Notes: generated by a model not told the origin, from the letters alone. Shown: positions 38,839-47,420, numbered from the stretch's first letter. The stretch is DNA of 47,420 bases from Streptomyces fildesensis (GCF_016107395.1 NZ_JAAIKO010000053.1:1-47420); one strand, 5' to 3'. Program-made: numbers and translations.

Positions 38839-39642
38839 CTACTCGCCCGCGTAACGGGCCGGGGAGGCGCCCACCGTGGCGGTGAAGTCCCGGGTCAGGT
38901 GGGACTGGTCGCTGTAGCCGAGGTCGGCGGCGAGGGCCGCCCAGTCGATGCCCACGCCCTGGTCGGCACGGGCGGCGGCCTCGTGCAGCCGGGCCCGGCG
39001 CAGCACCCACTTGGGGCTGGCGCCGACATGTTCGGCGAAGAGCCGCTGGAGTCTGCGGACGGAGATTCCGAGGTCGTCCGCGACCTCGTCGACGCGGAAC
39101 AGGGAGGGGGAGGCGGTGATCCGCTCCACCATGGCGGCGACCTCCGCCGTGACCGGGTCAGGGGCCGCGTCCGGGCCGGGGAGCAGGCTCAGGAGGAGCG
39201 ATTCCGCGGTGGCGGTCATGGTGGATACGTCGGACGCCCCGAGGATCGTCCGCTCCGCGGTGGTGACGGCGGGCCCGAACAGCTCCGCGGCGGGCACCGA
39301 CCGGTCGGTGAGGTCCGCGACCGGCGACCCCAGCAGCGGGCGGAAACCGCCGGGCCGGAACTTGATGCCCAGCACCTGGCCGCGGTCGCGCAACACCCGG
39401 GTGAAGACCCCGCGCTGCACCCCGTAGACCGCGGTCTCGGGCTTCTCGAAGACCAGATGCACATTGGGGTGCGAGAGGACCTTCTGCTCGTGCGGCGGCC
39501 GGCCGCGCAGATCCCAGCGCACGATCCAGTAGAACTCCACGTACGGGGCGACGGCCTCGGCCGGCTCCTCCCGCAGCAGTTCGAACTGGGTGGCCGCCAC
39601 GGCGGGACGCAGCACTCCCCGCCCCATCTCCGGGGTCGTCAT
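38839..39642 (-). CDS. AraC-family transcriptional regulator with DUF6597-like N-domain
   Basis: The 267-aa protein has an N-terminal domain (about 15-115) with VAPYVEFYWIVRWDLRGRPP and VLSHPNVHLVFEKPE, typical of DUF6597/AraC regulators, and IKFRPGGFRPLLG. The C-terminal double HTH covers about 165-265 (VDEVADDLGISVRRLQRLFAEHVG, then WAALAADLGYSDQSHLTRDF). It is divergent from the TIGR03086-type gene by 74 bp and so probably controls it and itself. The ligand is unknown. ATG 39642. Confidence 0.92.
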   Translation of the reverse strand: MTTPEMGRGVLRPAVAATQFELLREEPAEAVAPYVEFYWIVRWDLRGRPPHEQKVLSHPNVHLVFEKPETAVYGVQRGVFTRVLRDRGQVLGIKFRPGGFRPLLGSPVADLTDRSVPAAELFGPAVTTAERTILGASDVSTMTATAESLLLSLLPGPDAAPDPVTAEVAAMVERITASPSLFRVDEVADDLGISVRRLQRLFAEHVGASPKWVLRRARLHEAAARADQGVGIDWAALAADLGYSDQSHLTRDFTATVGASPARYAGE

Positions 39643-39716
39643 CCGGCCAGCCTAGGACCTCTGAGCTGTCGCGTTTGTTCAATACGGGCCCCGGCCGCGG
39701 ATCTACCGTGGGATTC

Positions 39717-40292
39717 ATGAACATTCATCCGCAGCTGGTCCGCAGCGCCGCAGAAGCCGCCCGTATCGCCCGCACCATCACGCCGGAACACCTCACCGCG
39801 CCGACCCCGTGCCCGGAGTTCGACGCCCGCACGCTGATCAACCACTGGGTGCTCTACACCTCCCACGGCCTGGAGCACCGCGCCTTGCGCACCACCCTCC
39901 CCGAGGAGCTCACCGAGCACGACTTCACCGCGGACCCGGAGTGGGCCGAGGCGTACGCGGCGCAGCTCGACCGCGCGCTCGCCGCCTGGGCCCGGCCCGA
40001 GGCGTGGGAGGGCGGTATCGACATGGGCGGGGCCGAGATGCCCGCCGCCGACATCGCCGCGATGCTCCTGCTCGAGCTGGTGCTGCACGGCTGGGACGTC
40101 GCGAAGACCGTCGGCCAGGAGTTCCGCACCGACGAGGAGACCGCCGCCGTGGTGCTCGCCGCCGTCGAGCAGCAGGCCGAGATGTACCGCCAGTACAAGG
40201 GCTTCGCCGAACCCGTCGAACTCACCGGCCCGGCCACCGATCTCGAACGCGCCCTCGCGCTCTCCGGCCGCGACCCGCATTGGAGCGCATGA
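39717..40292 (+). CDS. TIGR03086-type DinB-like metal-binding protein
   Basis: The 191-aa protein belongs to the mycothiol-dependent maleylpyruvate isomerase / DinB-like fold. Metal-binding histidines appear in LINHWVLYTSHGLEH and LELVLHGWDVAK, and the C-terminal FAEPVELTGPATDLERALALSGRDP is the family signature (RALALxGRDPxW). The group uses mycothiol in isomerase or transferase reactions; the mshC gene in this window shows mycothiol is made. The substrate is not known. ATG 39717 has no strong ribosome site, so the transcript may be leaderless. Confidence 0.9.
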   Translation: MNIHPQLVRSAAEAARIARTITPEHLTAPTPCPEFDARTLINHWVLYTSHGLEHRALRTTLPEELTEHDFTADPEWAEAYAAQLDRALAAWARPEAWEGGIDMGGAEMPAADIAAMLLLELVLHGWDVAKTVGQEFRTDEETAAVVLAAVEQQAEMYRQYKGFAEPVELTGPATDLERALALSGRDPHWSA

Positions 40293-40318
40293 TCCGCGGA
40301 CCGGGCGGCGCGACGCGC

Positions 40319-40361
40319 GAACGGCCGGGCGAACGGGGAATCCCCGCTCACCCGGCCGTTC
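40319..40361. terminator. bidirectional terminator between the TIGR03086-type gene and glpD
   Basis: GAACGGCCGGG (40319-40329) is complementary to CCCGGCCGTTC (40351-40361), with an inner GGGG-AAT-CCCC hairpin. It lies between two converging stops. Confidence 0.9.
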
Positions 40362-40392
40362 CGCTGCCGTGTGCCGTGTACCGCCGGACGGA

Positions 40393-42003
40393 TCAGGCCC
40401 TTCGGGCCAGCATGTCCTCGACCCGGGTCCTGACGGCCTCGGTGTCCAGACCGCGCACCGTCAGCGTGGTGCGGCGGCGCAGCACGTCGTCGGCCGTCTG
40501 GGCCCACTCGTGGTCGCGGGCGTACACGACCTGCGCCCAGATCTCCGGGCCGTCCTCGTGGATCCGCTCACCGAGCGTCGGGTCCTCGTTGACGAGCCGG
40601 GCGATGTCGAACGACAGCGACCCGTAGTGGCTCGCGAGGTGACGCGCCGTCAGCGGGTCCATCCGCATGCCCGGGTCGCGGTCCACCAGCAGCCGGTGGG
40701 CGACCGCGTTCGGGTTGGCGAGGCCCGGCAGCGGCATCCGCCGGGGGAGCAGCTTCTGCGGCTCCATGTCCTCGCCGAGCGGCCCGCCGGGCAGCTTCGC
40801 GAGCTTGTTCATCACCGTGCGGCCGATGTGCCGGTAGGTGGTCCACTTGCCGCCCGCCACCGACAGCATCCCGCCGCGGCCCTCGGAGACGACCGTCTCC
40901 CGCTTGGCGGACTCGACGCCGCCGGGCCCGCCCGGCAGCACCCGCAGCCCGGCGAAGGCGTAGGTGATGAGGTCCCGGTCCAGGTGCTCGTCCTTCACGG
41001 AGAACGCGGCCTCGTCCAGGATCTGCTGGATGTCGGCCTCGGTCGCCCGGACGTCCGCCGGGTCGCCGGTGTACTCCTCGTCCGTGGTGCCCAGCAGCAG
41101 CTGGTCCTCCCACGGCAGGGCGAAGGTGATGCGGTACTTGTCGATCGGGGTGGCCATGGCGGCCTTCCACGGCACCTTCCGCTTCATCACCACATGCGCG
41201 CCCTTGGACAGCCGGATGCTGGGCGAGGAGCCCTTGTCCTCCATCGTCCGCAGGTGGTCGACCCACGGCCCGGTGGCGTTGAGCACCAGCCGGGCGCTCA
41301 CCCCGAACTCCGTCCCGTCCAGCTTGTCGCGCAGCTCCGCGCCGGTGACCTTGCCGTGCGTGAAGCGCAGCCCCGTCACCTCGGCGTGGTTCAGCACCAC
41401 GGCACCGGACTCCACGGCCGCGCGGACCGTCATGACGGCCATCCGCGAGTCGTTCATCTGGTGGTCGTGGTAGACCGCGACGGCTTTGAGGTTCGCCGTG
41501 CGCAGGCCCGGGTTGTCGGCCACGGCCTTCGCCGGGGAGATGACCCGGCCGACACCGTCACCGAAGGCGGACAGCGCCGAGTACGCGAAGACCCCCGCAC
41601 CGAGCTTGGCGGCGCCGTGCGGGCCGCCCTTGTACACCGGCAGGTAGAACGTGAGCGGGTTGACCAGGTGCGGAGCCACGTCCTTGGCCAGCACCCGCCG
41701 CTCGTGGTGGTTCTCGGCGACCAGCTTGACCGAGCCGGTCTGCAGGTAGCGCAGCCCGCCGTGGACGAGCTTGGAGGATGCCGACGAGGTGGCGCCGGCG
41801 AAGTCGCCGGCGTCCACCATCGCGACCCGCAGCCCGGACTGCGCGGCGTGCCAGGCGACCGAGGTGCCGAGGATGCCGCCGCCGATCACCAGTAGGTCGT
41901 ACGTGGCGTGGCTGAGCAGCTCCCTGGTCTCGGATCGGCTGGGGTCGGTGCCGGCGGTCGGGTGCGTCCCGAGGGTGGGGACGCTCTGCAGGGTGGAAGA
42001 CAT
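40393..42003 (-). CDS. glpD: glycerol-3-phosphate dehydrogenase (FAD-dependent)
   Basis: The protein (536 aa) oxidises glycerol-3-phosphate to dihydroxyacetone phosphate and passes electrons to the quinone pool at the membrane. The FAD site is visible: VIGGGILGTSVAW (GxGxxG), the following Asp, and GATSSASSKLVHGGLRYLQTG. NATGPWVDHL, GLRVLPGG and VAGGKWTTYRH are further family motifs, and a C-terminal helical domain ends the protein. The start ATG 42003 follows GAGGAG, which lies inside the end of glpK five bases before it, so translation is coupled. It is last in the glycerol operon. The gene is gylB in the old Streptomyces naming. Confidence 0.96.
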   Translation of the reverse strand: MSSTLQSVPTLGTHPTAGTDPSRSETRELLSHATYDLLVIGGGILGTSVAWHAAQSGLRVAMVDAGDFAGATSSASSKLVHGGLRYLQTGSVKLVAENHHERRVLAKDVAPHLVNPLTFYLPVYKGGPHGAAKLGAGVFAYSALSAFGDGVGRVISPAKAVADNPGLRTANLKAVAVYHDHQMNDSRMAVMTVRAAVESGAVVLNHAEVTGLRFTHGKVTGAELRDKLDGTEFGVSARLVLNATGPWVDHLRTMEDKGSSPSIRLSKGAHVVMKRKVPWKAAMATPIDKYRITFALPWEDQLLLGTTDEEYTGDPADVRATEADIQQILDEAAFSVKDEHLDRDLITYAFAGLRVLPGGPGGVESAKRETVVSEGRGGMLSVAGGKWTTYRHIGRTVMNKLAKLPGGPLGEDMEPQKLLPRRMPLPGLANPNAVAHRLLVDRDPGMRMDPLTARHLASHYGSLSFDIARLVNEDPTLGERIHEDGPEIWAQVVYARDHEWAQTADDVLRRRTTLTVRGLDTEAVRTRVEDMLARRA

Positions 42004-42008
42004 TCTGA

Positions 42009-43535
42009 TCAGTTCTCCTCTTCGATCCAGCCCATGGTCCGCTCGACGGCCTTGAGCCAGTTCTTGTACTCGCGGTCGCGCTTGTCCGCGTCCATCCGGG
42101 GGGTCCATTCGGCGGCCCGGCGCCAGTTGGCGCGCAGTGCGTCGGTGTCGGGCCAGAAGCCGACGGCGAGACCGGCCGCGTAGGCGGCGCCCAGGCAGGT
42201 GGTCTCGGCGACCATCGGACGGACGACGGGGGCGTCCACGAAGTCCGCGATGGTCTGCATCAGCAGGTTGTTGGAGGTCATACCGCCGTCGACCTTGACC
42301 GCGGCCAGTTCGACGCCGGAGTCCTTGCTCATCGCGTCGACGATCTCGCGGGTCTGCCAGGCGGTGGCCTCGAGCACCGCGCGGGCCAGGTGCGCCTTGG
42401 TGACGTAACGGGTGAGGCCGGCGATCACACCGCGGGCGTCGTCGCGCCAGTACGGGGCGAACAGACCGGAGAAGGCGGGCACGAAGTACGCGCCGCCGTT
42501 GTCGTCGACGGAGCTCGCCAGGGTCTCGATCTCGGCGGCGCTCTTGATGATGCCCATCTGGTCGCGCATCCACTGCACCAGCGAGCCGGTGACGGCGATG
42601 GAGCCCTCGAGGGCGTAGACGGCCTTCTGGTCACCGATGCGATAGCCGACGGTGGTGAGCAGGCCGTTGTAGGAGTTGACGGCCTTCTCGCCGGTGTTCA
42701 TCAGCAGGAAGGTGCCGGTGCCGTACGTCGACTTGGCCTCGCCCTCGGCGAAACAGGTCTGGCCGAACAGCGCGGCCTGCTGGTCACCGAGCGCGGAGGC
42801 GACCGGCACACCGGCCAGCACGCCGACGGCGGCGGTGCCGTAGACCTCGGAGGAGGACCGGATCTCCGGGAGCATCGACATCGGGACGCCGATGGACTCG
42901 CAGATCTTCTCGTCCCACTCCAGGGTGTGCAGGTTCATCAGCATGGTGCGGGAGGCGTTGGTGACGTCCGTGACGTGCACACCGCCGTCCGGGCCACCGG
43001 TCAGGTTCCAGATGACCCAGCTGTCCATGGTGCCGAAGAGGATCTCGCCGCGGTCGGCGCGCTCGCGCAGGCCCTCGACGTTGTCCAGCAGCCAGCGGGC
43101 CTTCGGGCCGGCGAAGTAGCTCGCCAGCGGCAGGCCGGTCTCGCGGCGGAAGCGGTCCTGGCCGACGTTGCGGCCCAGCTCGCGGCAGAGCGCGTCGGTG
43201 CGGGTGTCCTGCCAGACCAGCGCGTTGTGGACCGGCTCGCCGGTGTTCTTGTCCCACAGCAGCGTGGTCTCGCGCTGGTTGGTGATGCCGATGGCCTTGA
43301 CGTCCTCGGCGGTGATCCCGGCCTTCTCGACGGCACTGGCGACGACTTCCTGGACGTTGGTCCAGATCTCCGCGGCGTCGTGCTCGACCCAGCTGGGCTT
43401 CGGGAAGATCTGCTCGTGCTCCTTCTGGTCGACGGAGACGATGCGGCCGTCCCGGTCGAAGACGATGCAACGGCTGGACGTGGTGCCCTGGTCGATCGCG
43501 GCGATGAACGGCCCTGCGGTGTGTGCGTCGGTCAC
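42009..43535 (-). CDS. glpK: glycerol kinase
   Basis: The protein (508 aa) phosphorylates glycerol to sn-glycerol-3-phosphate with ATP. FGGY-kinase features are clear: AAIDQGTTSSRCIVFDRDG (phosphate 1), NQRETTLLWDKNTGEP, GTMDSWVIWNLTGG and the C-terminal KVDGGMTSNNLLMQ (adenosine and phosphate 2 region). Length is standard. GTG 43535 has GAGGAG upstream. The gene (gylA in older naming) lies 42 bp after glpF and 5 bp before glpD. It traps glycerol that enters through GlpF. Confidence 0.97.
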   Translation of the reverse strand: MTDAHTAGPFIAAIDQGTTSSRCIVFDRDGRIVSVDQKEHEQIFPKPSWVEHDAAEIWTNVQEVVASAVEKAGITAEDVKAIGITNQRETTLLWDKNTGEPVHNALVWQDTRTDALCRELGRNVGQDRFRRETGLPLASYFAGPKARWLLDNVEGLRERADRGEILFGTMDSWVIWNLTGGPDGGVHVTDVTNASRTMLMNLHTLEWDEKICESIGVPMSMLPEIRSSSEVYGTAAVGVLAGVPVASALGDQQAALFGQTCFAEGEAKSTYGTGTFLLMNTGEKAVNSYNGLLTTVGYRIGDQKAVYALEGSIAVTGSLVQWMRDQMGIIKSAAEIETLASSVDDNGGAYFVPAFSGLFAPYWRDDARGVIAGLTRYVTKAHLARAVLEATAWQTREIVDAMSKDSGVELAAVKVDGGMTSNNLLMQTIADFVDAPVVRPMVAETTCLGAAYAAGLAVGFWPDTDALRANWRRAAEWTPRMDADKRDREYKNWLKAVERTMGWIEEEN

Positions 43536-43577
43536 GGTGTGCTCCTCAAGGGGTCTGCGTCGGTCGGACAGGAGGGG

Positions 43578-44339
43578 TTACGCGAAGGCCAGCCGGTAGA
43601 GGCCGCCCGCCAGAACGGCACCGACGAGCGGGCCGACGACGGGGATCCAGGCGTAGCCCCAGTCGGAGCCGCCCTTGTTGCGCAGCGGCAGAAGGCTGTG
43701 CACGATACGCGGGCCGAGGTCGCGGGCCGGGTTGATCGCGTAGCCGGTGGGCCCTCCGAGTGACAGACCGATGCTGACGACCACCAGAGCGGTGATCAGG
43801 GCGCCGGTTCCGGAGAGTGCGAGGCCCGGCGTCAGGCCCTGGGTGAGAACGGCCAGGACGAGAACGGCGGTGCCGATGATCTCGGTGGCGAGGTTCTGCA
43901 CCGGGTTACGGACCTCAGGCCCGGTGGAGAAGACGCCGAGGACCGGTCCGGCCGGACCGCTGTCCGGTCCGAGCGGCGGTGCCAGCTCGTTGTCGTCCAT
44001 GTGCGCCTGGAACTGTCCGTAGTAGGCCACCCAGACCAACGCCGCGCCGATCATCGCGCCGAGCATCTGTCCGGCTATGTACAGCGGCACATCGTTCCAG
44101 TCGCCCGTCTTGACGGCGATGCCGACGGTGACGGCAGGGTTGAGGTGCGCCCCCGAGAGGCTCGAGGAGATGTACACCGCGGTGAGCACCGCGAAACCCC
44201 ACCCGAAGGTGATGGCGAGCCATCCCGCGTTGCGGGCCTTGGAGCTCTTGAGCGTGACGGCGGCGCAGACGCCACCGCCCAGCAGGATGAGGACGGCGGT
44301 ACCGATGGTCTCGCCGAAGAAGATATGGCTGTTGGACAC
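43578..44339 (-). CDS. glpF: glycerol uptake facilitator (aquaglyceroporin)
   Basis: The 253-aa MIP-family channel has six membrane spans and two half-helices. The two NPA motifs are present as SGAHLNPAVTVG and YAINPARDLGPR; the Asp after the second NPAR marks a glycerol-conducting type. A loop of about 45 residues with DDNELAPPLGPDSGPAGP connects spans, somewhat long but seen in actinobacterial GlpF. The start is GTG 44339 with GGGAGTC upstream. It is first in glpFKD and is preceded by a GylR-like operator. Confidence 0.95.
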   Translation of the reverse strand: MSNSHIFFGETIGTAVLILLGGGVCAAVTLKSSKARNAGWLAITFGWGFAVLTAVYISSSLSGAHLNPAVTVGIAVKTGDWNDVPLYIAGQMLGAMIGAALVWVAYYGQFQAHMDDNELAPPLGPDSGPAGPVLGVFSTGPEVRNPVQNLATEIIGTAVLVLAVLTQGLTPGLALSGTGALITALVVVSIGLSLGGPTGYAINPARDLGPRIVHSLLPLRNKGGSDWGYAWIPVVGPLVGAVLAGGLYRLAFA

Positions 44340-44389
44340 CGCGACTCCCTTGTCTTACGTCCATTCAGGCGGACCGGGTCCCGTCCGGT

Positions 44390-44406
44390 GTTCGACAATG
44401 TCGACC
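44390..44406 (-). promoter_or_regulatory. likely GylR operator upstream of glpF
   Basis: GTTCGACA (44390-44397), one base, then TGTCGACC (44399-44406) form a 17-bp dyad with one mismatch. The same site is perfect in front of gylR. It lies 51 bp upstream of the glpF start. Confidence 0.75.
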
Positions 44407-44484
44407 GCCGAACGGCAGTTTTCTCTGCAATATCTTCCTCGTCAAGAGCTTGGGGCTGAGGACTCCGGATCGTGACCCGAGTCC

Positions 44485-45252
44485 CTAGAACCGTCCGGCG
44501 CCGAGGTCGCGCGAGACGGCGCGGGCGCAGTCGCGTACCGCGGCCACCAGTCGCGCCTGGATGTCGCCGTCCTCCTGGCAGACCCGTTCCACGGCCCCGG
44601 TGATGCCCACCGCGCCGACCGGCATCCGCCGCCGGTCCAGGATGGGCGCAGCGACCGAGGCCACGCCCTCCCACGTCTCCTCCAGGTCGGACGCCCAGCC
44701 CCGGGTCCTGGCGAGCTCCAGCACGTCCTCGAAGCCGGCCGTGTCGGTGATCGTGCGCGGGGTGAGGGCGAGCCGCTCGTTCTCGGCCGCCTCGCTGTGC
44801 GCGACCGGGTCGTACGCGGCCAGCACCTTGCCCAGCGCCGAGCTGTGCAGCGGCTGCATGGCACCCACCTCCAGCACCTGCCGGCTGTCGTCCGGGCGGA
44901 AGACGTGGTGCACGATCAGCACCCCCGACTGGTGGAGAACCCCCAGGTAGACGGCCTCGCCGCTGGACCTGGCCAGATCGTCGGTCCACACCAGGGCGCG
45001 GGCCCGCAGCTCGTGCACGTCCAGATAGCTGTTCCCCAGCCGCAGCAGTTCGGCGCCCAGCTGGTACTTGCCCGACGCGGCGTCCTGCTCGACGAAGCCC
45101 TCCTGCTGGAGGGTGCGCAGGATGCCGTGCGCGGTCCCCTTGGCGAGGCCCAGGGAGGAGGAGATGTCGGAGAGGCCCAGCCGGCGCTCACCGCCGGCCA
45201 GCAACCGTAGGATCGCGGCTGCCCTCGCCAGCGACTGAATCGGTCCGGGCAT
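44485..45252 (-). CDS. gylR: IclR-family glycerol operon repressor GylR
   Basis: This 255-aa IclR-type regulator has an N-terminal winged helix (residues 5-65: SLARAAAILRLLAGGERRLGLSDISSSLGLAKGTAHGILRTLQQEGF) and a C-terminal effector domain (75-250: VYLGVLHQSGVLIVHHV, MQPLHSSALGKVLAAYDP, SVAAPILD). By position and similarity it is GylR, the glycerol/glycerol-3-phosphate-responsive repressor of the glp genes in Streptomyces. ATG 45252 follows GGAGG. The gene reads into glpFKD, and its own promoter carries the same dyad, implying autoregulation. Confidence 0.95.
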   Translation of the reverse strand: MPGPIQSLARAAAILRLLAGGERRLGLSDISSSLGLAKGTAHGILRTLQQEGFVEQDAASGKYQLGAELLRLGNSYLDVHELRARALVWTDDLARSSGEAVYLGVLHQSGVLIVHHVFRPDDSRQVLEVGAMQPLHSSALGKVLAAYDPVAHSEAAENERLALTPRTITDTAGFEDVLELARTRGWASDLEETWEGVASVAAPILDRRRMPVGAVGITGAVERVCQEDGDIQARLVAAVRDCARAVSRDLGAGRF

Positions 45253-45271
45253 CCGCCAACCTCCGCAAGCC

Positions 45272-45288
45272 GTTCGACATTGTCGAAC
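45272..45288 (-). promoter_or_regulatory. likely GylR operator upstream of gylR
   Basis: GTTCGACA-T-TGTCGAAC is a perfect 17-bp dyad, 20 bp before the gylR start. It shares its core with the site before glpF and lies in the divergent region shared with metH. Confidence 0.8.
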
Positions 45289-45418
45289 CCCATAGTCTCA
45301 GAGAAGATTCTGACACCTTCGTCCACCCCTCGGAACTCTTTCGAGGCCCGCGCACCGCGCCCGCTACCCTGGCCAGGCACGTAAAGCCGACAGCCGTCGC
45401 ACTCCTGGGAGTACATCC

Positions 45419-47420
45419 ATGGCCCCGCAGTCGTCCTCCACCCTCGCCAGCCAAGCCCGAGCCGACGCACTGCGTCAGGCGTTCGCCACCCGAGTGGTGG
45501 TGGCCGACGGTGCGATGGGCACCATGCTCCAGGCCCAGGACCCCTCGCTCGAGGACTTCCAGGACCTGGAAGGCTGCAACGAGATCCTGAATGTCACGCG
45601 GCCGGACATCGTGCGGTCGGTGCACGAGGAGTATTTCGCCGCAGGTGTCGACTGCGTCGAGACCAACACCTTCGGCACCAACCTCGCCGCGCTCGGTGAG
45701 TACGACATTCCCGAGCGCATCTTCGAACTCGCCGAAGCCGGCGCCCGGCTGGCCCGCGAGGTGGCGGACGGTTTCGCCACGCCCGACCGGCCGCGCTGGG
45801 TGCTCGGCTCCGTCGGCCCCGGCACGAAGCTCCCGACCCTCGGCCACGCCCCGTACGCCGCCCTGCGCGACGCGTACGAGGAGAACGTGGCGGGCCTGAT
45901 CGCGGGCGGCGCGGACGCGATCCTGGTGGAGACCACCCAGGACCTGCTGCAGACCAAGGCCTCGGTCGTCGGTGCCCGCCGCGCCCTCAAGGCGGCCGGC
46001 TTCAGCCTCCCGATCATCTGCTCCGTGACCGTCGAGACGACGGGCACGATGTTGCTGGGTTCCGAGATCGGTGCGGCGCTGACGGCGCTGGAGCCGCTCG
46101 GTATCGACATGATCGGGCTGAACTGTGCCACCGGCCCCGCCGAGATGAGCGAGCACCTGCGCTACCTGGCCCGGCACGCGCGGACCCAGGTCTCCTGCAT
46201 GCCGAACGCCGGTCTGCCGGTGCTGGGCAAGGACGGTGCGCACTACCCGCTGTCGCCGGTGGAGCTCGCCGACGCGCACGAGACGTTCGTGCGGGAGTAC
46301 GGGCTGTCCCTGGTCGGCGGCTGCTGCGGCACCACCCCCGAGCACCTGCGCCAGGTCGTGGACCGCGTCCGGGGCCTGGACCTGTCACCCCGCAGCCCGC
46401 GCCCCGAGCCGGGCGCCGCCTCGCTCTACCAGACCGTCCCGTTCCGGCAGGACACCTCGTACCTCGCCATCGGTGAGCGGACGAACGCCAACGGGTCGAA
46501 GAAGTTCCGTGAGGCCATGCTCGAAGGGCGCTGGGACGACTGCGTCGAGATGGCCCGCGACCAGATCCGCGAGGGCGCGCACCTGCTCGACCTGTGTGTC
46601 GACTACGTCGGCCGCGACGGCGCCGCGGACATGGCCGAAGTCGCCGGCCGCTTCGCGACCGCCTCCACGCTCCCCATCGTGCTGGACTCCACCGAGGTCC
46701 CGGTGCTGCGCGCCGGACTGGAGAAGCTCGGCGGCCGGGCCGTCATCAACTCCGTCAACTACGAGGACGGCGACGGTCCCGAGTCCCGCTTCGCGCAGAT
46801 CACGACGCTGGCGGCCGAGCACGGTGCCGCGCTGATCGCGCTGACGATCGACGAGGAGGGCCAGGCCCGCACGCCCGAGCACAAGGTCGCCATCGCCGAG
46901 CGGCTCATCGAGGACCTGACCACCAACTGGGGCATCCTCGAATCGGACATCCTCGTCGACTGTCTGACCTTCACGATCGCCACCGGCCAGGAGGAGTCCC
47001 GCAAGGACGGCGTCGCCACCATCGAGGCGATCCGCGAGCTCAAGCGCCGCCACCCGCTGGTGCAGACGACCCTCGGCTTGTCGAACATCTCCTTCGGCCT
47101 CAACCCCGCCGCCCGTGTCGTGCTGAACTCGGTCTTCCTCAACGAGTGCGTGGACGCCGGCCTGGACTCCGCGATCGTGCACGCCAGCAAGATCCTCCCG
47201 ATCGCGCGCCTCACCGAGGAGCAGCGCGATGTGGCCCTGGACCTGATCTACGACCGGCGCAGCGAGGGCTACGACCCCCTGCAGAAGTTCCTCGAGCTCT
47301 TCGAGGGCGTCGACATGAAGTCCGTCAAGGCCGGCCGCGCGGAGGAACTGGCCGCGCTGCCGCTCGACGAGCGCCTGCAGCGGCGGATCATCGACGGCGA
47401 GAAGAACGGCCTGGACCGCG
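45419..47420 (+). CDS. metH: cobalamin-dependent methionine synthase (truncated at window end)
   Basis: The first 667 codons of MetH are present; the full enzyme is about 1,170 aa. MetH transfers a methyl group from 5-methyl-tetrahydrofolate through cobalamin to homocysteine. The N-terminal homocysteine-binding barrel has ADGAMGTMLQ, VETNTFGTN, the zinc Cys in GLNCATGP and the pair in GGCCGTTPEH. From about residue 340 the pterin-binding barrel follows (AIGERTNANGSKKF, LDSTEVPVLRAGL, INSVNYEDG). By the window end the reading enters the cobalamin-cap region (SEGYDPLQKFLELFEGV). ATG 45419. The 130-bp upstream region shows no cobalamin-riboswitch features that I can recognise. Confidence 0.96.
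   Translation, partial: MAPQSSSTLASQARADALRQAFATRVVVADGAMGTMLQAQDPSLEDFQDLEGCNEILNVTRPDIVRSVHEEYFAAGVDCVETNTFGTNLAALGEYDIPERIFELAEAGARLAREVADGFATPDRPRWVLGSVGPGTKLPTLGHAPYAALRDAYEENVAGLIAGGADAILVETTQDLLQTKASVVGARRALKAAGFSLPIICSVTVETTGTMLLGSEIGAALTALEPLGIDMIGLNCATGPAEMSEHLRYLARHARTQVSCMPNAGLPVLGKDGAHYPLSPVELADAHETFVREYGLSLVGGCCGTTPEHLRQVVDRVRGLDLSPRSPRPEPGAASLYQTVPFRQDTSYLAIGERTNANGSKKFREAMLEGRWDDCVEMARDQIREGAHLLDLCVDYVGRDGAADMAEVAGRFATASTLPIVLDSTEVPVLRAGLEKLGGRAVINSVNYEDGDGPESRFAQITTLAAEHGAALIALTIDEEGQARTPEHKVAIAERLIEDLTTNWGILESDILVDCLTFTIATGQEESRKDGVATIEAIRELKRRHPLVQTTLGLSNISFGLNPAARVVLNSVFLNECVDAGLDSAIVHASKILPIARLTEEQRDVALDLIYDRRSEGYDPLQKFLELFEGVDMKSVKAGRAEELAALPLDERLQRRIIDGEKNGLDR

Noticed and set aside
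45289..45418. Cobalamin riboswitch in front of metH
   Set aside because: The divergent region is only about 130 bp and shows none of the conserved cobalamin-riboswitch core that I can recognise; in Streptomyces it is normally metE, not metH, that is B12-repressed.

Overview
This 47.4 kb window is high-GC actinobacterial DNA, almost certainly a Streptomyces chromosome. The evidence is paired chaplin genes, a mycothiol-pathway ligase (mshC), F420/LLM-type oxidoreductase content, frequent GTG starts and GGAGG ribosome sites, and a right end that reads metH - gylR - glpF - glpK - glpD, the arrangement known from the Streptomyces gyl (glycerol) locus. The species cannot be fixed from the sequence alone.

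Left part (1-10.8 kb). A C-terminal gene fragment and small repeats are followed by fumarylacetoacetase (tyrosine catabolism), an unusual zinc-finger-like SDR protein, and a broken AraC regulator. Then comes what looks like a small conflict/defence island. It holds an SNF2-type helicase with a helix-hairpin-helix region and, convergent with it, a two-gene operon of an EACC1-like small protein and a 1237-residue protein that fuses a caspase-like protease to a UPF1/DNA2-type SF1 helicase and a possible Vsr-like nuclease remnant. The operon starts behind two perfect inverted repeats and lies directly 3' of a tRNA-Leu(GAG) gene with its own terminator.

Middle part (10.9-29.7 kb). An M20 metallopeptidase, a short chaplin (chpH type) and a long sorted chaplin with a collagen-like spacer (chpC type) are followed by a DUF5703 protein, a hypothetical acidic protein, and a RecD2-shaped helicase whose ATPase motifs are all degenerate. 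Next are an aldo/keto reductase, an LLM-family oxidoreductase, a hypothetical gene whose stop codon lies in a 55-bp CTAG-flanked MITE-like element, CorA, and the conserved run phosphomutase-like - DUF3090 - SCO1664-like (kinase-like) - mshC. A secreted GH31 glycosidase and a PAC2-family protein complete this part.

Right part (29.8-40.3 kb). A membrane-anchored GH18-like protein is divergent from an L-fuconate dehydratase operon (dehydratase, SDR). It is followed by a CUT2 sugar ABC transporter (binding protein, ATPase, permease), an aldo/keto reductase and a FadR-type regulator. Together these look like import and oxidative breakdown of L-fucose or a related 6-deoxy sugar. The block sits between PAC2 and glpD, which I recall as neighbours in S. 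coelicolor, so it is probably an accessory insertion. An AraC regulator divergent from a TIGR03086-type (mycothiol-dependent DinB-like) protein comes next.

Right end (40.3-47.4 kb). glpF, glpK and glpD are transcribed leftward behind gylR; matching palindromes in front of both glpF and gylR are likely GylR operators. metH runs off the right edge.
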